Positions 1 to 4,509 of a stretch of 6,358 nt of DNA are shown piece after piece. Where the stretch lies: positions 2,963 through 9,320 of the forward strand of contig PFAX01000008.1 of the NCBI GenBank assembly GCA_002773495.1, in the 5' to 3' direction. Each line of letters starts with the position of its first letter. Within the stretch, counting starts at the first letter, position 1. The notes under the pieces were generated by a model that was given only the letters and a program-made list of their open reading frames with translations, had not been told where the DNA came from and did not search any database. The DNA is from a bacterium (Candidatus Gribaldobacteria) CG10_big_fil_rev_8_21_14_0_10_37_21 (GTDB taxonomy: Bacteria > Patescibacteriota > Minisyncoccia > Minisyncoccales > CG1-02-41-26). The position numbers and the translations under genes were made by a program.

Positions 1-4
1 TCTT

Positions 5-118
5 AAAAAAGAGTTCCTCCCTAAAAGCCCCCAAGGCCTAAAAGCCCTGGCCTTGCTTTTCCTCAAGTAAGCCCTCCGCCTACCTCGCAAAGCCAACGCT
101 CTTTTAGGAAGAACTAAA
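5..118 (-). ncRNA. candidate three-branched structured RNA
   Basis: On the minus strand a 14-bp closing stem joins positions 101-114 and 13-27, with one bulge and one G-U pair. Inside are two hairpins: AGGTAGGC / GCTTACTT (78-85 with 65-72) with loop GGAGG, and CAAGGCC / GGCCTTG around a 10-nt loop (about 32-55). The closing stem is followed by TCTTTTTT, a U-tract. The G-U pairs exist only in the minus-strand reading, where the + strand would have A-C mismatches, which points to a minus-strand RNA. The general shape recalls small RNAs with paired ends, but the signal-recognition RNA core is not found and I do not recognise the family. It could instead be a large imperfect terminator. Confidence 0.4.
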
Positions 119-148
119 ACAAAAACTGCCCATTAAAAGAGGCAGTTT
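116..148 (-). terminator. intrinsic terminator, minus strand
   Basis: AAACTGCC (141-148 read on the minus strand) pairs with GGCAGTTT (123-130), an 8-bp stem with a 10-nt loop. It is followed on the minus strand by a T-tract TTTTTGTTTT (125-116). On the + strand the hairpin is followed by A's, so the direction is clear. It would end transcripts coming from the 280-500 region. Confidence 0.7.
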
Positions 149-251
149 AAAAAAATTCTAAATTTATTAAAGTCAACTAAAAAACAATAGTTTCCCCAAG
201 CTGTCCAAGTGTTTGAATTGTCCGCCCCCAAGTAAAATTGCATAATAGTAG

Positions 252-287
252 CTAAAAAAACATCCTTAAGTTCCTCCTTAAAAGATG
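252..287 (-). promoter_or_regulatory. strong Shine-Dalgarno hairpin over a three-codon ORF
   Basis: On the minus strand AAGGAGG (273-279) stands 9 nt before an ATG (261-263), ideal spacing. The frame reads Met-Phe-Phe and then TAG (252-254). The stem arms 261-270 and 277-287 pair around a 6-nt loop GAGGAA, exposing part of the SD and putting the ATG in the stem. A G opposite two T's in the stem can form a G-U pair only on the minus strand. This is the best SD in the window, yet it serves almost no protein, so a regulatory or leader role is more likely than a gene. Confidence 0.4.
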
Positions 288-335
288 TCCCCCTATGTTT
301 AACTTAATTCTTTCTGAAAAATTTGTCAAATAAAG

Positions 336-344
336 TTATCCACA
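336..344 (+). other. single perfect DnaA-box sequence
   Basis: TTATCCACA matches the classical DnaA box exactly. It lies in the gene-poor region, with the AT-rich run TTAAAATTTTAAAA at 350-363. No second perfect box is seen in the window and dnaA/dnaN are not present, so I call the motif and not an origin. Confidence 0.35.
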
Positions 345-364
345 CCCCCTTAAAATTTTAAAAC

Positions 365-383
365 AAAAAACCGCGCAGAGCGG
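365..383 (-). terminator. GC hairpin with T-tract, minus strand
   Basis: On the minus strand CCGC-TCTGC-GCGG (371-383) is followed directly by TTTTTTGTTTT. The stem is only 4 bp but all G-C, and the T-tract is on the minus side only, giving the direction. Confidence 0.45.
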
Positions 384-455
384 ACGTCGCAGTTAGGGAG
401 GAACTCTACTAACGCGACGCCCACCTTGCCCGGCTTTTTCGAAATCTTTTTCAGG

Positions 456-492
456 AAACTAAAAAAGCATACTGCTTATGCTTTTTAGTTTT
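456..492. terminator. long AT hairpin, possible two-way terminator after the kinase gene
   Basis: AAACTAAAAAAGCATA (456-471) pairs with TATGCTTTTTAGTTT (477-491) around a 5-nt loop, 15 bp with one bulged A. The arms carry A- and T-runs, so the hairpin could stop transcription in either direction. It is GC-poor and would be a weak intrinsic terminator. It could also be the first hairpin of the small RNA starting near 494. Confidence 0.45.
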
Positions 493-500
493 GTAGTTTG

Positions 501-529
501 ATATTAATATGTCCTACCTTGTTTGTCAA
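501..529 (-). promoter_or_regulatory. sigma70-type promoter into the gene-poor region
   Basis: Read on the minus strand there is a perfect -35 TTGACA (524-529), a 17-bp spacer and a -10 TAATAT (501-506, four of six consensus bases). Transcription would start near 494 and run away from the kinase gene into 1-490, where no protein gene is seen. This suggests that the region makes RNA. The spacer contains one copy of the GGTAGGACA repeat. Confidence 0.5.
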
Positions 530-547
530 GTGTCCTAATGTCCTATA
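510..547 (-). repeat. second cluster of the TAGGACA repeat, at the kinase 3' end
   Basis: TGTCCTA occurs at 510-516 (full TGTCCTACC to 518), 531-537 and 539-545 on the + strand. On the coding strand the copy at 539-546 reads ATAGGACA and its TAG (543-545) is the stop codon of the kinase gene. A related CTAGGA lies just upstream in the final codons. The copy at 510-518 falls in the spacer between the -35 and -10 of a minus-strand promoter. Confidence 0.85.
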
Positions 548-1613
548 ATCCTAGAACCTCAACTAATTGTTTAATTAAAGCGACAACTACTGGGGGTGGC
601 ATTAAGCTGAAAGCATCCACGCCTTGGTCATCTTTAACTTGCCAAGGGCTTTCTTCAATGATAATTTCTTTGCCTTGCAACTTATACTTAAACTCTGGGG
701 TTATCTCATAATCGTCTAAATATTCTTTGGCCTTTTCAACTGGCACAGAATTTCTTAATAAGACCTTAGGCACGCCATAAAGAGAAAACGCTTTCTTCAT
801 TAATGCCTCGTCTGTTTCTAAGCGGTCTCTGATTGGCTCAATGCCTAACTCATCGCCTTCTTTAGAAGATAAACGAATTTCTTTAGAACACTCAGGGTTA
901 TCGCAAAGCAAATAATACTCCTTTTTTTCTTCATCAAAACCAACATATTTTGTTGGCAATAATTTTAAATTTCTTGAGGTTTGGCATTTGGGGCAAACTA
1001 CCCTATATTTTATTCTTTCGTCAATCACAGCCTCTGGCACATCAATTAAAACAAAAACATCGGGGTCATCTCTATAACCAATTAAATCCCTGAAGAACAA
1101 AGAATACGAGACCTGGTCTAAGTTCCTTGGGAAGCCATCAATAAAAAGGGCTTTTTTGTTATCAGTTGAGATTTTCATTTTAACTAAAGCTAAAACAAGC
1201 TCTGAAGGCAAAAGGATTTTTGTGCTTCTTTCTTTCAATGATTTAAGGATATCTTCTAAGGGTAAATAGCCCCTATAATTCTTTTTTAAAAATTCGGTTA
1301 ACTCAGCTAACTTTGCTTCGTCCCCGATAGCCTCATCTAAAGTGCGCACCATATCGCCAACTGAAAAGTGTTCAATTTTATCTTTATCAACTATTTCTTT
1401 TAACATTTTACCGTAAGTGCCTTTGCCCGAGTTTTTTTTGCCTAAAAGGTAACAAATAAAGCTGTTTTCTTTTAGATACTCTTGCAGTTTTCTAATTTCA
1501 AGCCCGGCCTTTAATTGAAAATAGGCCTCCCTTTCAGCTGGGTCTGTTAAGTTGAAACTTTCTGAAACGCCCTCCATCTTTGTTTTAAACAAAGGAAATT
1601 CTAAGTTTTTCAT
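543..1613 (-). CDS. adenylate kinase-family nucleoside monophosphate kinase, extended form
   Basis: This 356-aa cytoplasmic protein carries an adenylate-kinase core with extra segments; ordinary bacterial adenylate kinases are about 190-220 aa. The phosphate-binding loop is GKKNSGKGT at 58-66, where the family usually has GxPGxGKGT, so the second glycine is replaced by asparagine. The nucleotide-binding segment FIDGFPRNLDQ is at 157-167. A lid domain holds two cysteine pairs, CPKC (207-210) and CDNPEC (237-242), as in zinc-lid kinases. The pair is followed by IRDRLETDE (261-269), which carries the usual lid-closing arginines. About 50 residues before the P-loop and about 60 after the core are additional. 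It would exchange phosphate between ATP and a nucleoside monophosphate; AMP preference is not proven. The ATG has no clear SD. The TAG stop lies inside a copy of the dispersed repeat. Confidence 0.8.
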   Translation of the reverse strand: MKNLEFPLFKTKMEGVSESFNLTDPAEREAYFQLKAGLEIRKLQEYLKENSFICYLLGKKNSGKGTYGKMLKEIVDKDKIEHFSVGDMVRTLDEAIGDEAKLAELTEFLKKNYRGYLPLEDILKSLKERSTKILLPSELVLALVKMKISTDNKKALFIDGFPRNLDQVSYSLFFRDLIGYRDDPDVFVLIDVPEAVIDERIKYRVVCPKCQTSRNLKLLPTKYVGFDEEKKEYYLLCDNPECSKEIRLSSKEGDELGIEPIRDRLETDEALMKKAFSLYGVPKVLLRNSVPVEKAKEYLDDYEITPEFKYKLQGKEIIIEESPWQVKDDQGVDAFSLMPPPVVVALIKQLVEVLGL

Positions 1614-1620
1614 TGCTCTT

Positions 1621-1687
1621 AGAACAAGAAAATAACCTTAAAAAAGTGAATAATTTGCTTGCTTTTAAAATGGCACTTTCTTGTTCT
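1621..1687. repeat. 11-bp inverted repeat in the gap upstream of the kinase gene
   Basis: AGAACAAGAAA at 1621-1631 and TTTCTTGTTCT at 1677-1687 are perfect inverted copies 45 bp apart. They fill the 88-bp gap between the hydrolase stop and the kinase start, whose ATG lies 7 bp beyond the left arm. The arms could be protein-binding half sites or a long stem in the leader RNA. I find no convincing -35/-10 pair in this gap, so whether the kinase has its own promoter or is read from the operon is open. Three TTATAG motifs also lie at about 1693-1722. Confidence 0.5.
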
Positions 1688-1701
1688 ATTTTATTTATAG
1701 T

Positions 1702-2559
1702 TTATTGTTTATAGCTTATAGTTAAATTGTTTCCCTTAGAAACAATTTCTATGTCTCCTTGAAGGTCAGTCCTTAAAACCTTTATAGCAAAATTATCTAA
1801 AGTCCGCAACACTTCAGGGTGAGGGTGATTATAGGGGTTGTTTTTTCCGCAAGAGATTATAGCTAAGCTTGGGTTAACTTGAGCTAAAAAATCAGGGCTA
1901 CTTGATGTTTTACTTCCATGGTGAGCGACCTTCAAAACATCGGCCTTAAGAACTTGACCAGAGTTTAAAATTTCTTTTTCTATCTTTGAACTAATGTCAC
2001 CTGTAAAAAGGAAAGAGTTGTTCAAAAAATCCAAACGAATGACCAAAGAGGAATCATTTGTGTCTTGTCCTATCTCCCCCTCTTTGGGGGATAGGACAAA
2101 AAGCTCTGTCCTACCTGCTTTTATTTCTGTCCCAAGATGTCCTATCACTTGTCCTACCCCCTGATTATTCTGTCCTATCTCTGTCCTACCCAATTCTTTT
2201 AACTTTTCCTGCCCTACCGCTGTTAACAGAATTTGTCCTACCTTATACCTATCTAAAACACTTTCTATCCCTTTACGATGATCAACATCTGGATGAGTCA
2301 GCACAACTAAATCAATTGTTCTATCCCAGAAGGGCATTTCTTGAGCTAATTTTTCTAAAATTAACTCTCTAGAAGGCCCTCCGTCAATTAAAATTTGGTG
2401 CTTTTGGGGAGTTTCAATAAAAATACTATCCCCTTGACCAATTGCAAAGAAAACTACTTCTAATTGTTCTTTGTAACCTAAAACCTCTTTCCAAACAAAA
2501 AAATTCGCAAAAATCAACAAACAACTTAAAAAAAGTAAAATCTTAACTCTTAACCTCAT
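1702..2559 (-). CDS. membrane-anchored ComEC/Rec2-like metallo-beta-lactamase-fold hydrolase
   Basis: This 285-aa protein resembles the C-terminal metallo-beta-lactamase domain of the DNA-uptake channel ComEC, here standing alone without the competence membrane domain. Residues 4-22 form one hydrophobic segment that would anchor it or export it, leaving the enzyme outside. The fold markers are GQGDSIFIET (41-50), DGGP (59-62), the metal motif THPDVDH (88-94: H89, D91, D93, H94), FTGD (185-188), HHGS (213-216) and NHPHPE (244-249). Substrate is unknown; related domains cut nucleic acids or other phosphoesters. Residues about 106-165 are encoded by a stretch packed with the GRTAGGACA repeat, giving VGQ, IGQ, IGH and GRTE peptides. 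This lies between core motifs where the family has variable loops and the AGxxxxL strand (148-154). The start overlaps the upstream gene by 17 nt. Confidence 0.85.
   Translation of the reverse strand: MRLRVKILLFLSCLLIFANFFVWKEVLGYKEQLEVVFFAIGQGDSIFIETPQKHQILIDGGPSRELILEKLAQEMPFWDRTIDLVVLTHPDVDHRKGIESVLDRYKVGQILLTAVGQEKLKELGRTEIGQNNQGVGQVIGHLGTEIKAGRTELFVLSPKEGEIGQDTNDSSLVIRLDFLNNSFLFTGDISSKIEKEILNSGQVLKADVLKVAHHGSKTSSSPDFLAQVNPSLAIISCGKNNPYNHPHPEVLRTLDNFAIKVLRTDLQGDIEIVSKGNNLTISYKQ
2065..2099. repeat. hairpin made of an inverted pair of the repeat
   Basis: TTGTCCTAT (2065-2073) and ATAGGACAA (2091-2099) are perfect inverted arms. CCCCC (2076-2080) and GGGGG (2086-2090) extend the stem inward around a TCTTT loop, with a 2-nt bulge. 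This gives 14 paired bases within the coding sequence. No T-tract of terminator type follows on the coding strand, so I do not call it a terminator. Confidence 0.85.
2066..2242 (-). repeat. cluster of short GRTAGGACA repeats inside the metallo-hydrolase gene
   Basis: On the + strand the unit is TGTCCTAYC, with exact copies starting at 2066, 2107, 2138, 2150, 2171, 2182 and 2234. One further copy is inverted (ATAGGACA at 2091-2098). Near copies lie at 2128 (TGTCCCA) and 2210 (TGCCCTACC). The pair at 2171 and 2182 forms an 11-bp tandem. A given 7-mer is expected less than once in 6.4 kb, so eight within 177 bp is far from chance. The copies are in different reading frames (GRTE in one, VGQ/IGQ in another), so the conserved thing is the DNA and not a peptide. 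Confidence 0.9.
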
Positions 2560-2752
2560 TTTTGTTTAATTCTTTTAAAAGCTCTTTTTCGTCAAGGCCA
2601 TACATTTGGCAAATATCGCCTATTTTTAAACTAGCCATCTCAAACTTAGCCATTGGGCAGGTTAAGCAGGGCACCTTGTGTTTGCCTAAAATTTGCTCAA
2701 CATTAGGTATTTCTAAAACCCTTTCTAAGGTTGTTCTGTTTGTTATTTTCAT
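2543..2752 (-). CDS. DUF1858 small redox-disulfide protein
   Basis: This 69-aa protein matches the DUF1858 / hybrid-cluster-protein-associated redox disulfide family. It shows the family pattern of an N-terminal short helix (TLERVLEIPNVEQIL), the motif PCLTCPMA with a CxxC at C29 and C32, and a helix ending in GLDEKELLKELN. The two cysteines are the only ones in this segment that could form a redox-active disulfide. The exact reaction of the family is not established; a thiol-disulfide role is inferred from the CxxC. It begins 3 nt after the thiI stop and overlaps the next gene by 17 nt, so it is surely co-transcribed. Lying directly after a ThiI that has no rhodanese domain, it could act as that enzyme's reductant or persulfide partner, which is my inference. 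Confidence 0.85.
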   Translation of the reverse strand: MKITNRTTLERVLEIPNVEQILGKHKVPCLTCPMAKFEMASLKIGDICQMYGLDEKELLKELNKNEVKS

Positions 2753-2755
2753 GAA

Positions 2756-3916
2756 TTAATTTATTTTTTTTATCTTAGCATTTTTGAAAGCGTTTTCAAT
2801 AAGCTCGGATAATTTTTCACACTTTGCTTCTTCTTTTATAACCTCGTTGATCTTAGAGTGAATTTCTGGCATTCTAGGCAGAAAACGAGAGCAACAATCG
2901 TTAAAGGGTAAAATTGAAGTTTCAAAAAAACCTAATTTTTTTGATTTTTCAATAATTTCTTCTTTATCATAACAAATTAAAGGCCGTAACACGAGCAAGT
3001 CAACTGCTTTTCCAACTGTATTTAAATTTTCAATTGTTTGCGAGGCCACTTGGCCTAAATTGTCCCCTGTAACTAAAACCTTGGCCTTTTCTTCGTTAGC
3101 TAACTTTTCAGCAATTTTAAACATCGCCCTTCTGTAAAGAATAACCCTGAATTGTTCTTGGCATTTAAGTAAAATTTCTTTCTGAATGGAAGCAAAAGGA
3201 AAAAGATAAAGTTTTAAGGGTTTTTGATAAACGTTTAATTTTTGAGCTAACTTTTCTACTTTTTCAATTGATTGTTTTGTTGAATAAGGGACGCTTTCAA
3301 AATGGGCTAACAAAACTTCAAGCCCCCTTTTCATAGCCATTAAACTAGCCACTGGCGAGTCAATACCTCCGGAAAGCAAAGAAACCGCCTTACCCGACAC
3401 CCCAACTGGCAACCCACCCAAACCTTTTATTTTTTTTATAAATAAAAATGCTTCCTTGTTAGTAATTTCAATAAACAAAGTTAAATCCGGGTTTTCTAAT
3501 TTTACTTTCTTTAAGAGCTTATTTTGAATCAAGCCCCCTAATTCTTCATTAACTTGTTGAGAGGTAAAAGGAAGGGCTTTTTCTGCCCTTTTAGCTGTTA
3601 CTCTAAAAGTTTTAAAATCTTCTTTTTCCAATAAGGCCAAGCTCTTTTCTTTAAGGGCTTTAATTTCAGCCGTTGTTTTTAAAACAAAGGCAAAATTAGC
3701 TATGCCAAAAACAGTGCTTAATTTTTTTTCTACTTCTTTTAAATCAACACCTTCAGGAAGTTCAAGTAAAATCCTACCAAAACCAACCTTAATTGATTTA
3801 AAAAATCCCTTTTCAAGGGTTTTTTTAATATTTTCAGATAATGCCTTTTCAAAAAATCCCCTGTTCTTTCCTTTCAGGGCGATTTCACCATAATGGATTA
3901 AAATTACAAAGAACAT
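2756..3916 (-). CDS. thiI: tRNA 4-thiouridine synthase ThiI, rhodanese-less form
   Basis: This 386-aa protein would activate uridine-8 of tRNA with ATP and insert sulfur to give 4-thiouridine; ThiI in some bacteria also serves thiamine thiazole synthesis. The N-terminus has the typical ILIHYGEIALKGKNRGFFE, followed by a THUMP region at about 60-160. The PP-loop is SGGIDSPVA at 182-190. A DCCSRFLP motif at 340-347 matches the conserved cysteine segment near the end of the PP-loop domain. The protein ends about 40 residues later, so the C-terminal rhodanese domain of the E. coli type is absent, as in Bacillus-type ThiI. I chose the ATG at 3916 because it puts the family N-terminus at the first residues. 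An in-frame ATG at 3949 would add 11 residues and a longer overlap with iorB. No SD is seen at either start. It lies third in the operon, and the next gene begins 3 nt after its stop. Confidence 0.9.
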   Translation of the reverse strand: MFFVILIHYGEIALKGKNRGFFEKALSENIKKTLEKGFFKSIKVGFGRILLELPEGVDLKEVEKKLSTVFGIANFAFVLKTTAEIKALKEKSLALLEKEDFKTFRVTAKRAEKALPFTSQQVNEELGGLIQNKLLKKVKLENPDLTLFIEITNKEAFLFIKKIKGLGGLPVGVSGKAVSLLSGGIDSPVASLMAMKRGLEVLLAHFESVPYSTKQSIEKVEKLAQKLNVYQKPLKLYLFPFASIQKEILLKCQEQFRVILYRRAMFKIAEKLANEEKAKVLVTGDNLGQVASQTIENLNTVGKAVDLLVLRPLICYDKEEIIEKSKKLGFFETSILPFNDCCSRFLPRMPEIHSKINEVIKEEAKCEKLSELIENAFKNAKIKKIN

Positions 3917-4502
3917 AAGTTTTTTGACTACTTGCAACCCCAAGCTCAAAGGCCTTCAAATTAAGGGCTTGATGTTTTTGCGGTAAAACAAGCTCAATCG
4001 CCTTTTCAAATGATTTTTTTTCTAGTGGCAAAAGCCCTTTGCCTAAACAATAGCCCAAAAGGAAAACACCTGCGACAACATTATTGGAAAATTCTTTTTG
4101 GCAAATATCAGAGGCAGGCAAAAAGCAAGACCTCCGTTTATACCTCTCTAAAACATTTTCTATTTGTTTACTTGAAAGGTTTTCAGCTAAAGTTGGGATT
4201 TGAAATTTATTTATAATAAAAATTGTCTCTTGAGAAGAAAATTCTAAGGCCAAAAGCGCTTCTTGCTCTTCTAAAGCAATTACTAAATTTGCCTTGGCTT
4301 TGGGCACGATTGGGGAAAAAATTTCTTTGCCAAACCGAATAAAAACACTAACTGACCCACCCCTCTGGCTTAAACCATGTAATTCTGAGGTTTTAAAATC
4401 AAGGCCCTCTGAAAAAGCCGCCTCTGAAACTAAGTTTAATAAAGTAACTAAACCCTGCCCGCCCACGCCCGCGACTATTAAATTAAAATCTTTATTTTTC
4501 AT
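3885..4502 (-). CDS. iorB: indolepyruvate ferredoxin oxidoreductase beta subunit
   Basis: This 205-aa protein belongs to the gamma-type domain family of 2-oxoacid:ferredoxin oxidoreductases and is the partner of the TPP subunit encoded just upstream. It has the glycine-rich GVGGQG at residues 12-17 and the characteristic SELHGLSQRGGSV at about 39-51, followed by a hydrophobic core (LVIALEEQEALLAL). Its length of about 200 aa is normal for IorB. It contains no cluster-binding cysteine pattern. The ATG lies 7 nt after the iorA stop with no clear SD, so translational coupling is likely. The C-terminal tail after about residue 190 (ASSQKTYVLCNFNPLW) overlaps the start of thiI by 32 nt and may be a late extension. 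It ends in TGA, the one TGA stop in the window, which supports a standard genetic code. Confidence 0.9.
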   Translation of the reverse strand: MKNKDFNLIVAGVGGQGLVTLLNLVSEAAFSEGLDFKTSELHGLSQRGGSVSVFIRFGKEIFSPIVPKAKANLVIALEEQEALLALEFSSQETIFIINKFQIPTLAENLSSKQIENVLERYKRRSCFLPASDICQKEFSNNVVAGVFLLGYCLGKGLLPLEKKSFEKAIELVLPQKHQALNLKAFELGVASSQKTYVLCNFNPLW

Positions 4503-4509
4503 TTTTTTC

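Larger units (their letters stand above)
362..494 (-). ncRNA. candidate small RNA with a CCUCC loop
   Basis: This transcript of about 130 nt is bounded by the promoter at 501-529 and a short terminator-like hairpin at 365-383. Inside are a long AT hairpin (456-491) and a strong hairpin at 385-419. The latter has a 6-bp CGTCGC/GCGACG stem, a bulged base, a 5-bp GTTAG/CTAAC stem and a 12-nt loop. On the minus strand the loop reads TAGAGTTCCTCC, containing CCUCC, the sequence that pairs with SD sites. I do not recognise a known RNA family. Evidence is structural only, from one sequence. Confidence 0.4.

Noticed and set aside
5..118. Signal-recognition (4.5S) RNA or RNase P RNA
   Set aside because: The SRP core with GGAA tetraloop flanked by CAGG and AGCAG, and the RNase P GAGGAAAGTCC segment, are not present in convincing form.
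133..243. 36-codon ORF on the minus strand in the gene-poor region
   Set aside because: The good SD lies about 30 nt too far upstream, the stop falls in the terminator loop, and the peptide resembles no family I know.
371..440. RNase P 3' end suggested by CCCGGCTT
   Set aside because: Only a short match is seen; the other universally conserved RNase P blocks are absent on both strands.
1..542. tRNA gene or chromosomal origin
   Set aside because: No cloverleaf with a TTCGAATC-type arm is found, and a single DnaA box without dnaA or dnaN is too little for an origin.
2066..2242. CRISPR-like array
   Set aside because: The repeat unit is only 9-11 bp, spacers vary from 2 to about 32 bp, one copy is inverted, and an intact gene with clear enzyme motifs runs through it.
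2058..2372. 104-codon ORF on the + strand antisense to the hydrolase
   Set aside because: It is a shadow frame over the repeats; it has low-complexity Leu/Ser/Pro composition and no recognisable motif, while the opposite strand encodes conserved metal-binding residues.
3885..3887. TGA read as an amino acid (alternative code)
   Set aside because: IorB ends at a sensible length at this TGA, and no other gene needs a TGA codon to stay open.
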